Shown here: positions 1 to 5,884 of the stretch, in pieces
How the letters are laid out: each line of letters opens with the position of its first letter
How positions within the stretch are numbered: the first letter of the stretch is position 1
Assembly: GCA_002292925.1 (NCBI GenBank)
Contig: DBCF01000241.1
Span: forward strand, 1-5,935
Source of the DNA: Roseiflexaceae bacterium UBA965
GTDB lineage: Bacteria; Chloroflexota; Chloroflexia; Chloroflexales; Roseiflexaceae
Direction: 5' to 3'
Length of the DNA stretch: 5,935 nucleotides
Position numbers and translations under genes: made by a program
Notes under the pieces: model-generated
Told to the model about the DNA's origin: nothing
Database searches by the model: none
Seen by the model: the letters and a program-made list of their open reading frames with translations, nothing else

Positions 1-1776
1 AACCCGTTGCCCAGCCTGGAGCAACGCCGGCAACACTGCCAGATTGTCATTGAGCAACACGACGTCTGCCACCGCACGCACCGCACTATTACTGGTCTGC
101 ATGGCGAGGGCGAGGGTAGACTGCTTCATCGCCAAGATGTCGTTCATGCCGTCGCCCACCATCGCTGGCGTGGCACCATTTTGACGAAGAGCGGTAATAA
201 TCCGGGCTTTTTGATGTGGGGTGACCCGCCCAAAAATCGCCGCCTGCGCCACCAGCGTTGCAAGGGCGTCATCAGCCAGGGCGTCGATTTCGTGGCCATG
301 CACCACGTGTTGCCCAGCAGTGAAGCCCACCTGTGTCAGTAGGGCGGCGACGGCCTGGGGGTCATCGCCCGAAATAATCACGATGCGCACGCCCAGCCCT
401 CGAAATTGGTCGAGGACATCTTTTGCTTCGGGGCGAATAGTGTCATGCATAATTACCAGCGCTAATGGGGTAATGTCTGAGGGCAGCGTGGGATGTTGGG
501 CATCAAAATCTGGCGAAAGCGTATCAGCCCGGGCAAACAAGAGCACCCGCGCCCCGGTCTGAATGGCGTCACTGGCAAAATCCAGCGTCTGCCATGCGGG
601 TCCGAGGGCCGGACGCAGCACGTCGGGGGCGCCGAGTAGATAAACCCCATCGGCATGCTGTTGCATGCTCCATTTACGCACAGCATCAAACGGCACTGAT
701 TGAATCACCGTGGCTGGCGCTGCGGGGATGGCCGTGGCAATCACTTGGGCGGTGCGGTTGCCAGCAACATCGGCATGCACATACGCGCCAAGCTGCTGTC
801 GCACTACAGATTCAGCACCACTGAGTACCCGCACCGCCGTTACCTGCAATTGATTGGCCGTCAAGGTACCAGTTTTGTCGAAACAGAGGGTATCTACCTG
901 ACACATCGCATCGACAGCCGCCGTCTGTTGCACCAACCCACCGGCCCGGCTCATATAGACCGCCGCCAGCGACAGACTGACGGTCAATGTCAATACCAAG
1001 GCATTGGGGATCAACCCGGCCATTACGGTGAGATGCGCAATCAGTTGCACCAGCGGAATCTGCAAGTAATAATCGCGGATGAATACCACCAACATGAGAC
1101 CGCTCGCAATCAGTACCATTATCTGCAATACGCGATTGACATCGGTCATCAGTGGTGTCACGATAGTGCGCGGGATTTGGGCTCCGGCGATAATTTGGGC
1201 CATCGTGCCTTGATTGGTGGCAACGGTGACGTGGTACCAAGCTGCCCCACTTACACACCATGCGCCAGCGACCAACACATCTCCTGCACCACGAACCACC
1301 GGCTCATTTTCGCCGGTCAAGAGTGATTCATCAAAAGCCACACTCTCTGCCACCAAAATCTGCCCATCAGCGACGATTTGATCACCCGGCCGCACCAACA
1401 CCACATCCCCAGCGACGACCCGCTGAGGATGGACGGCATGGAGTGCATCTGCACGCCACACATAGACCGTCGGCAAGGCGGCGGCGGCAATTTGTTGAAG
1501 CATGATGCGTGCCCGAATCGATTGCACCATACTCATTACCACATTGATAGTGACCACAATCATCGTCGCAAACGCATCGAGGTCACGCCCGAGCACCCAC
1601 AACGTCCCCCCTAAACCCAAAATAATCAGATTGAGTGGTGTAAACAAAATACGACTACACAACACGACATATTCGCGAAATGCCCGCCAACGCTGCCAGC
1701 GCACCGTACTTGCGTCATAGCGAATTTGGGCATCATGATGAGTTAAACCTGCAATGGGTGGGATAACTGGAAGCAT
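1..1776 (-). CDS. P-type cation-transporting ATPase, CtpE-like (3' end missing)
   Basis: Membrane pump that uses ATP, through a phospho-aspartate, to move a cation. The frame is open from the ATG at 1776 to the window edge (592 codons); about 200 residues holding the C-terminal helices are probably missing. An AGGAAAG ribosome site lies 7 bases before the ATG. Visible in order: helices near 46-64 and 67-86; actuator domain with PGD (130-132) and DESLLTGE (149-156); helices near 214-233 and 245-275; DKTGT with phosphorylated Asp300; nucleotide domain with RKWS (367-370) and LGAPD (381-385); DTIRPEA (445-451); ISGDD (468-472); FGRVTPHQK (515-523); GDGMND (541-546). There is no N-terminal metal-binding domain and no CPC motif, which argues against a copper/zinc pump. 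The layout fits the CtpE family, whose mycobacterial member has been described as a calcium transporter. Oddity: helix 4 reads IPNAL (256-260), with Asn258 where PEGL has Glu. The ion is therefore uncertain. Class is confident, subfamily fairly so. Confidence 0.9.
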   Translation of the reverse strand, partial: MLPVIPPIAGLTHHDAQIRYDASTVRWQRWRAFREYVVLCSRILFTPLNLIILGLGGTLWVLGRDLDAFATMIVVTINVVMSMVQSIRARIMLQQIAAAALPTVYVWRADALHAVHPQRVVAGDVVLVRPGDQIVADGQILVAESVAFDESLLTGENEPVVRGAGDVLVAGAWCVSGAAWYHVTVATNQGTMAQIIAGAQIPRTIVTPLMTDVNRVLQIMVLIASGLMLVVFIRDYYLQIPLVQLIAHLTVMAGLIPNALVLTLTVSLSLAAVYMSRAGGLVQQTAAVDAMCQVDTLCFDKTGTLTANQLQVTAVRVLSGAESVVRQQLGAYVHADVAGNRTAQVIATAIPAAPATVIQSVPFDAVRKWSMQQHADGVYLLGAPDVLRPALGPAWQTLDFASDAIQTGARVLLFARADTLSPDFDAQHPTLPSDITPLALVIMHDTIRPEAKDVLDQFRGLGVRIVIISGDDPQAVAALLTQVGFTAGQHVVHGHEIDALADDALATLVAQAAIFGRVTPHQKARIITALRQNGATPAMVGDGMNDILAMKQSTLALAMQTSNSAVRAVADVVLLNDNLAVLPALLQAGQRV

Positions 1777-1783
1777 GACGATT

Positions 1784-1790
1784 CTTTCCT
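1784..1790 (-). promoter_or_regulatory. Ribosome binding site of the P-type ATPase
   Basis: The minus strand reads AGGAAAG, seven bases before the ATG at 1776. This supports that ATG as the start; no other good site lies nearby in frame. Confidence 0.6.
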
Positions 1791-1828
1791 AAATAGATAC
1801 CTGTTTAACCATACCACATACATGTTAA

Positions 1829-1866
1829 AACGGTGTAATCTCTTTACGACTACACCGTTATTTTTT
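1829..1866. terminator. Stem-loop terminator between thiB and the ATPase gene
   Basis: A perfect 9-bp inverted repeat pairs 1829-1837 (aacggtgta) with 1851-1859 (tacaccgtt) around a 13-base loop. On the plus strand it is followed by A and six T, a typical intrinsic terminator tail. On the minus strand, the direction of thiB, the stem is followed only by TTAACATG, a short U tract. It most likely ends thiB transcripts, perhaps inefficiently, and could stop antisense transcripts coming from the ATPase side. The 112-base gap around it (1777-1888) also has a small hairpin at 1876-1889 and weak promoter-like boxes for the ATPase (TTGAAG, 17 bases, TAATAT spanning the thiB stop codon), which I do not call as a promoter. 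Confidence 0.55.
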
Positions 1867-1888
1867 GTATATTACGTGTTAAAAAACA

Positions 1889-2992
1889 CTACTTCAATAC
1901 AATCGTATCCCACTCGGTCAACCACGCATCACGATTACTTGCGATTGTTTTGGCGTCGAGTTGGGTGTTGATACTGGGCATTGCCGCAAATTTGGTATAC
2001 AGCTCTGGCAACGTCGCCGTTTGACTGGCTGGGTAAACAAACATCTGCAACGGCATATCGTTTTGGAAATCATTGCTCAGCATGAATTCCACAAATTGTT
2101 GCGCCAATGCGGCCTGCTTGGCTCCTTTGAGCACCCCAGCATATTCCACTTGGCGAAATGCCCCAAAGGCCACATTCCCCGTCGGGGGCTCGGTGAGTTT
2201 GCCTTCACTGAAAAAAACTTCGGCGGCGGGGCTGGTTGAATACGACACCACCAACGGTCGCGGGCCTTTGCCACTCGAACCACTAAAGTGGGTATAGTAG
2301 GCTGTTGTCCAGTCGTTAGCAACCAACACGTCATTGGCGCGCAACGCTTGCCAATATGCCTGCCAGCCGTCTGGGCCAAACTCTGCCACCGTCGCCAAAA
2401 AGAAGGCGAGGCCAGTTGACGACGTCGCCGGGTTTTCGATGACCAACTTGCTCTTCCACTGTGGCTCCGTCAGTTCCGTGAGGCTTTGGGGCACAGGCAA
2501 GCCGGCCGTCTTGAGACCAGCCACATCATAATTGATGAGCACATAGCCCACATCAACAGGCAACAACGGTGCGCTGACGTCTGTGGTCGCTTCGGGGACA
2601 AAGGCCGGTACCACACTCGGCGTGAAGTCTGCCAAAATCCCTGATTCCAAGGCCCGACTCAAAAAAGTATTGTCAACGCCATAAATCACATCGGCCAATG
2701 GGGCATCTTTGCTCAAAATCGCTTTGTTGAGCATGCTGCCGGCATCACCGGCATTGATAATCACTACTTTGGTCTGGTATTGTGTTTCGAATTTGGCCAG
2801 CACTTCTGGGCTGACGGCAAAACTATCGTGGGTCAGCACCGTGACTTCGGTCACTACACTTGGTTGCGTTGTCGCAATTGCGGGCATTTCTGTAGTACCC
2901 ACCGTTGGCACTGTCGGAGACGCGGCAGGGTTCGCACCACACGCCGCCAACAACGCCAGTCCAATCGCCCAAACCAATCCTTGTTTCCGCAT
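1889..2992 (-). CDS. thiB: Thiamine ABC transporter substrate-binding lipoprotein ThiB
   Basis: Captures thiamine (or its phosphate esters) outside the membrane and delivers it to a ThiP/ThiQ-type ABC importer. The 367-residue product starts with the lipoprotein signal MRKQGLVWAIGLALLAAC: lipobox LAAC, with Cys18 as lipidated residue, then a Pro/Thr-rich tether (about 19-48). ThiB landmarks follow: HDSFA (55-59), ADVIYGVDN (100-108), GYVLINYD (149-156), NPATSSTGL (187-195), DWTTAY (227-232) and VVSYSTSPA (248-256). These align with E. coli ThiB/TbpA blocks YDSFA, ADVVLGLDN, PRTSTPGL, GWSEAY and LSYTTSPA. Trp228 and Tyr251 match conserved aromatic positions; the Tyr of YDSF is His55, which I recall as common in Gram-positive-type ThiB. 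The start at 2992 is preferred: GAGGAG lies 6 bases upstream, and an earlier in-frame GTG (3031) lies inside the riboswitch terminator. Control is by the TPP riboswitch upstream. thiP and thiQ are not next to it. Confidence 0.92.
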   Translation of the reverse strand: MRKQGLVWAIGLALLAACGANPAASPTVPTVGTTEMPAIATTQPSVVTEVTVLTHDSFAVSPEVLAKFETQYQTKVVIINAGDAGSMLNKAILSKDAPLADVIYGVDNTFLSRALESGILADFTPSVVPAFVPEATTDVSAPLLPVDVGYVLINYDVAGLKTAGLPVPQSLTELTEPQWKSKLVIENPATSSTGLAFFLATVAEFGPDGWQAYWQALRANDVLVANDWTTAYYTHFSGSSGKGPRPLVVSYSTSPAAEVFFSEGKLTEPPTGNVAFGAFRQVEYAGVLKGAKQAALAQQFVEFMLSNDFQNDMPLQMFVYPASQTATLPELYTKFAAMPSINTQLDAKTIASNRDAWLTEWDTIVLK

Positions 2993-2998
2993 GCCAAG

Positions 2999-3004
2999 CT
3001 CCTC
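2999..3004 (-). promoter_or_regulatory. Ribosome binding site that fixes the thiB start
   Basis: The minus strand reads GAGGAG, six bases before the ATG at 2992. It lies just downstream of the riboswitch terminator's U tract, so a ribosome can load only on transcripts that escaped termination. This sets the thiB start at 2992 rather than at the upstream GTG at 3031 or ATG at 3028. Confidence 0.8.
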
Positions 3005-3013
3005 TAAAGATCC

Positions 3014-3054
3014 AAAAAGAATACGCATCACAAGCGGATTGGGCTTGTGATGCG
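3014..3054 (-). terminator. Intrinsic terminator of the TPP riboswitch
   Basis: In the RNA, bases 3054-3043 (CGCAUCACAAGC) pair perfectly with 3035-3024 (GCUUGUGAUGCG): a 12-bp stem with a 7-base loop (3042-3036). The U-rich tail UAUUCUUUUU (3023-3014) follows. It lies between the aptamer and the thiB ribosome site, the right place for the OFF state of a transcriptional riboswitch. Confidence 0.85.
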
Positions 3055-3069
3055 CATATATGCTGCATC
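3049..3069 (-). promoter_or_regulatory. Candidate antiterminator hairpin of the TPP riboswitch
   Basis: RNA bases 3069-3065 (GAUGC) can pair with 3053-3049 (GCAUC). After a one-base bulge (A3064), GCA (3063-3061) pairs with UGC (3056-3054), closing a UAUA loop. This takes up the first six bases of the terminator's 5' arm, so antiterminator and terminator are mutually exclusive. The 5' strand directly abuts the 3' strand of aptamer helix P1, so ligand binding could compete with it. The pairing is seen in the sequence; the function is inferred. Confidence 0.55.
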
Positions 3070-3164
3070 TGCTTTCCTCCGCCGGTATTAACCGGATCAG
3101 GTTCGAAGGGTCAGCGACATTGACGGTCGCATCTCAGCCAAGCTCTCTTGGCGCCCCTAGCTAC
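3069..3164 (-). promoter_or_regulatory. TPP riboswitch aptamer (THI box)
   Basis: This RNA element binds thiamine diphosphate and turns off the downstream gene. The RNA shows the conserved blocks in order: AGGGGCGCC (3158-3150); P2 stem GCCAAG/CUUGGC (3152-3147 with 3142-3137); CUGAGA (3137-3132), the pyrimidine-sensing segment; P3 stem GCGAC/GUCGC (3130-3126 with 3118-3114); ACCCUU (3111-3106); GAACCUGAUC (3104-3095); P5 stem CCGGU/ACCGG (3095-3091 with 3086-3082); and GCGGAGGAAAGC (3082-3071) closing P1. The core P1 visible here is short (GCU with AGC). The match to the family consensus is near complete, and the next gene is thiB, which agrees with the ligand. Confidence 0.96.
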
Positions 3165-3177
3165 TATGTACTTGTGA

Positions 3178-3213
3178 ATGACCTATGGTAGCAGATGCCA
3201 CCCCACTTGTCAA
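3178..3213 (-). promoter_or_regulatory. Sigma-70-type promoter for the riboswitch-thiB transcript
   Basis: The minus strand has TTGACA (3213-3208, perfect -35), a 17-base spacer, and TACCAT (3190-3185, 4 of 6 to the -10 consensus) preceded by TGC, an extended -10. Transcription would begin near 3178, about 15 bases before the aptamer. A 6-bp hairpin (3203-3208 with 3214-3219) overlaps the -35 box; it has no U tract, so it is not a terminator for pstB. Confidence 0.75.
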
Positions 3214-3224
3214 AAGTGGCGCGC

Positions 3225-3980
3225 CTAAAACACCCCTTCGAGGTATTGGCGGGTACGTTCTTGTTGGGGATTGGTAAAGAGCTCGCGCGCCACCCCTGCC
3301 TCGACTACTTCACCCATGTACATAAAAATCACATAGTCGGCCAAACGTTTGGCTTGGCGCAGGGTATGCGTCACAATCACAGTGGTGTATTGGTTTTTGA
3401 GCTCGAGCAGGCGTTTTTCGATGTGTTGTGACGAAATCGGGTCAAGCGCCGAGGTCGGCTCATCACCAAGGATGACTTCGGGCTCAACCGCCAACCCACG
3501 CGCCAAACAGAGCCGTTGCTGTTGGCCAATCGACAAGCTGGTCGCCGGCTCGTGCAAACGATTTTTGACTTCATCCCACAGTCCAGCCAACTCGAGGTAG
3601 TGCTGCACGGCAGCCACATAATCGGCGTTGTTGGTGCGCATTTGGTGGATTTGCATGCCATAACAGACGTTGTCATAGATCGACATAGGCAAGGGTGTGG
3701 GGCGTTGAGCCAGCAAGCCAACCCGCTTGCGTACAGCGGTAACATCGACGTCGCCCGCATAGATGTTTTGGCCATCTACATGCACTGCGCCCGTAATCGT
3801 CGTACCGTCAGTCAGCTCGAGGAAACGGTTAAAACTCTTGAGCAAGGTGGTTTTGCCACACCCCGATGGTCCCATGATAACGGTAATTTGTTGCCGTGGG
3901 ATGGCGATACTGACGTTAGTCAAGGCCTGTTGTTTGCCATAAAACACGTTGAGATTGGTGACATCAATATGTGCACTCAT
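3225..3980 (-). CDS. pstB: Phosphate ABC transporter ATP-binding protein PstB
   Basis: Cytoplasmic ATPase that powers phosphate import through PstC/PstA. The 251 residues match the usual PstB length. Motifs in order: Walker A GPSGCGKT (37-44); Q-loop region with Gln92 followed by RPTPLPMSIYDNVCYG, the PstB-type stretch (usually KPNPFPMSIYDNV); signature LSIGQ (149-153); Walker B VILGDEPT with Asp173 and Glu174; D-loop SALD (177-180); His205 in VIVTH. The signature has Ile where most ABC proteins have Gly (LSGGQ), and Gly172 precedes the Walker B Asp where Met or Leu is usual. All catalytic residues are present, so it should be active. It starts 27 bases after pstA, with AAGGGA ten bases before the ATG. 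No phoU and no intrinsic terminator follow; the next element downstream is the thiB promoter. Confidence 0.95.
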   Translation of the reverse strand: MSAHIDVTNLNVFYGKQQALTNVSIAIPRQQITVIMGPSGCGKTTLLKSFNRFLELTDGTTITGAVHVDGQNIYAGDVDVTAVRKRVGLLAQRPTPLPMSIYDNVCYGMQIHQMRTNNADYVAAVQHYLELAGLWDEVKNRLHEPATSLSIGQQQRLCLARGLAVEPEVILGDEPTSALDPISSQHIEKRLLELKNQYTTVIVTHTLRQAKRLADYVIFMYMGEVVEAGVARELFTNPQQERTRQYLEGVF

Positions 3981-4007
3981 GTAATTCTGTTCCCTTCACA
4001 CCAACCA

Positions 4008-4871
4008 CTATTTCACCGTGTAGCGTTGTAAGCGAGCCGCCAACCAGCGCGACCCAAAGCTGACCAGCAACACGATAATCGTCAAAATCAAGGCCGAGGC
4101 ATAGCCCCGTTCACGCACTTCGGGATAAGGTGTCCCTAGTTGAAAAAAAACAGCCAGCGGCAATGAGGCCGTCGGACGAAACAATGACGTCGGAATACGA
4201 TCGGTATACCCTGCGGTAAACAACACCGCTGCCGCATCACCGATGCCCCGCCCAAAGGCCAACAACACTGCCGTCACAATCCCTGGCAACGTTTGCGGGA
4301 TTATCACCCGCAAGGCCACTTCGAGCTTGGTTGATCCCAACGCCAAGGCGGCCTGCGCCAAATCACGGGGCATGCGCCGAATCACTTCATCCATGGCCCG
4401 GGTCATAATCGGCAATTCAACCAGTGCCAGCACGATAATCCCCGCAAACAACGAGGCCCGCACGCCCAACACAATCATCAAGGTAAACCCAAAGGCCCCA
4501 TAGACAATCGAAGGGATGCCCCACAACACATCCAGAGCCAAGCGCACCAGCTGCGCCCAGCCCGACGTCGCCAAATAGGTTTGCAGATAGAGGGCAATCG
4601 GCAAGGCAAACAGCATCGCCAAGGCCGTGGCTCCACTGGCCAAATAGAGCGACCCGAGGATGGCGTTGAGGACGCCACCGCCTTTGCCCATATAAAAGCC
4701 ACCTTTGGGGGCTTGCGAAATCATCTCCCACGTCAATGCAGGCAACCCGCGAGCGATAATCGTCCACAAAATTGCACCGAGACAAAGACCTACAATTACC
4801 AAAGACCCAATCATGGCAATTTGCATGATGCGTTCAATCAAATGACGTCGATTCCAAGGTTTTAATCGCAT
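4008..4871 (-). CDS. pstA: Phosphate ABC transporter permease PstA
   Basis: Inner-membrane permease that pairs with PstC to form the phosphate channel. The 287-residue product has about six hydrophobic segments (near 17-40, 73-100, 112-136, 140-155, 195-220, 257-275). PstA features are GIPSIVYGAFG (118-128) and the EAA loop, LALGSTKLEVALRVIIPQ then TLPGI (176-198), which contacts PstB. The usual RAxGETAPLLFT block reads RGIGDAAAVLFTAG (208-221): Arg208 is kept, but Glu-Thr is replaced by Asp-Ala. I recall this variant in a recognisable PstA subgroup, so it is unlikely to be decay. The ATG at 4871 is chosen because AAGGTGG lies just upstream; a longer reading from a TTG at 4907 would overlap pstC and lacks such a site. 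It sits 25 bases after pstC and 27 before pstB, in one operon. Confidence 0.93.
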   Translation of the reverse strand: MRLKPWNRRHLIERIMQIAMIGSLVIVGLCLGAILWTIIARGLPALTWEMISQAPKGGFYMGKGGGVLNAILGSLYLASGATALAMLFALPIALYLQTYLATSGWAQLVRLALDVLWGIPSIVYGAFGFTLMIVLGVRASLFAGIIVLALVELPIMTRAMDEVIRRMPRDLAQAALALGSTKLEVALRVIIPQTLPGIVTAVLLAFGRGIGDAAAVLFTAGYTDRIPTSLFRPTASLPLAVFFQLGTPYPEVRERGYASALILTIIVLLVSFGSRWLAARLQRYTVK

Positions 4872-4875
4872 AATT

Positions 4876-4882
4876 CCACCTT
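4876..4882 (-). promoter_or_regulatory. Ribosome binding site that fixes the pstA start
   Basis: The minus strand reads AAGGTGG, four bases before the ATG at 4871; its AGGTG matches the 3' part of the Shine-Dalgarno consensus, which tolerates short spacing. It favours this ATG over the upstream TTG at 4907. Confidence 0.65.
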
Positions 4883-4896
4883 TGTGGCACACAGAT

Positions 4897-5880
4897 TTAT
4901 TTGACAAAGCGCTTGAGCACTACCGTCGCCAAAATATTAAACAACAAAATAATCACCAACAAAATCAAGGCCGCACACAACAACGCCGCATCATACAGCG
5001 GGATTGACATCATGTCGCCATAGTTGTTGGCAATCAAGGCTGGTAGCGGATAGGCTGCATCAAACAACGAATGGGGGACTTGGGCGATGTTGCCCACCAC
5101 CATCAGCACAGCGATGGTTTCGCCAAAGGCCCGTGACGCCCCCAGCACAATCGCGGCGATAATCCCGGGCATGACTTGGGGCAACAACACACGTTGAATC
5201 GTTTCCCAGCGGGTAGCCCCCACCGCCAATGAAGCATTGCGCAAATCAACTGGCACCGTATTGAAAATCTCAAACACCACCGCAATAATCAGGGGCGTAA
5301 TCATGATTGCAAGGACAATCCCCCCTGCCAGCACACTAAAGCCAGTCGGTTGCTGTACCGCAAACAATCCCCAAAAGCCCAACAGGTGTTGGGCCCACGG
5401 CCCTAGCACTGTTTCGACTAGTGGCACCACCACCAGCAACCCCCACACGCCGTAAACCACCGGCGGGATGGCGGCGAGCACGTCGAGGATGGGTTTGGCG
5501 AGCAGTCGTGTGCGAGCACCAGCGTATTCGGCCAGATAAATTGCCACCAAAATACACGGTGGGATAGCCAAGCCAACCCCCACCACCGTCACCCACACCG
5601 TACCCACGATAAAGGAATAAAAACCAAACCGTCCCTCACTCGGCTTCCAATCAACCCCAAACAGCAAATCAGTGAGTGGGTATTGTTGCAAAATCGGCCA
5701 GGCTCGATAGAGCAAGCCAATCAACACTCCGGCAATCAGCCCGATTGGTAATATCGTAATGACAAAAAAAACGCGTCGCGCCCAGGTATCGGTGCGCTGA
5801 CGGGATACCGCCACCACACGCTGAGTGCGTGTAGCGGCGGTAGATTGTATGGGGTTTTGCGCCATATTGTCCTGATTCAT
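4897..5880 (-). CDS. pstC: Phosphate ABC transporter permease PstC
   Basis: Inner-membrane permease, partner of PstA in high-affinity phosphate uptake. 327 residues, close to the usual PstC length. A polar N-terminal tail (1-35) precedes helix 1 (about 36-59). PstC landmarks follow: DWKPSEGRFGFYSFIVGT (77-94), IPPVVYG (138-144), EAA loop ASLAVGATRWETIQRVLLPQ (216-235) with VMPGI (236-240), and GASRAFGETIAVLMVVGN (247-264). This last block holds the Arg (250) and Glu (254) conserved across PstC proteins. The periplasmic loop between the last helices (265-297) is of normal length. The start at 5880 has only a weak ribosome site and lies four bases after the preceding stop codon, suggesting translational coupling. 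Met6 at 5865, with AGGA just upstream, is an alternative start that changes nothing important. Confidence 0.95.
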   Translation of the reverse strand: MNQDNMAQNPIQSTAATRTQRVVAVSRQRTDTWARRVFFVITILPIGLIAGVLIGLLYRAWPILQQYPLTDLLFGVDWKPSEGRFGFYSFIVGTVWVTVVGVGLAIPPCILVAIYLAEYAGARTRLLAKPILDVLAAIPPVVYGVWGLLVVVPLVETVLGPWAQHLLGFWGLFAVQQPTGFSVLAGGIVLAIMITPLIIAVVFEIFNTVPVDLRNASLAVGATRWETIQRVLLPQVMPGIIAAIVLGASRAFGETIAVLMVVGNIAQVPHSLFDAAYPLPALIANNYGDMMSIPLYDAALLCAALILLVIILLFNILATVVLKRFVK

Positions 5881-5884
5881 ACCA

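Noticed and set aside
812..1261. Open frame of 149 codons on the minus strand inside the ATPase gene
   Set aside because: It is out of frame with the ATPase, whose own frame is uninterrupted from 1776 to the edge and shows all family motifs; the overlapping product looks like no known family.
700..1326. Open frame of 208 codons on the plus strand
   Set aside because: It lies wholly antisense to the P-type ATPase, whose DKTGT, TGE and helix-4 motifs are encoded on the other strand here. The product is rich in His, Gln and Arg with no recognisable domain, typical of a shadow frame.
1822..1888. Possible promoter for the ATPase gene (TTGAAG, 17 bases, TAATAT near 1870-1900; or TATGGT near 1813)
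   Set aside because: Each box matches only 4 of 6 consensus positions in an AT-rich stretch, and the first pair lies upstream of the stem-loop. Too weak to annotate.
3203..3219. Hairpin (CCACTT/AAGTGG) right after the pstB stop, considered as the pst terminator
   Set aside because: The stem is only 6 bp and is followed by GGUGG on the minus strand, not a U tract. It overlaps the -35 box of the thiB promoter and may be coincidental.
3516..4031. Open frame of 171 codons on the plus strand opposite pstB
   Set aside because: It is antisense to the Walker A and signature regions of pstB, with no ribosome site and no domain; a shadow of a conserved gene.
4872..4907. Longer pstA reading from a TTG at 4907 overlapping the end of pstC
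   Set aside because: The added residues (MSNKSVCHKGGI) do not resemble PstA N-termini, and the AAGGTGG site sits just before the ATG at 4871.
4008..5880. Possibility that the two permeases serve molybdate, sulfate or another anion
   Set aside because: PstC carries the classical RAFGETIAVLMVVGN block, PstB the PMSIYDNV stretch, and the order C-A-B is that of pst. Phosphate is the better-supported substrate.
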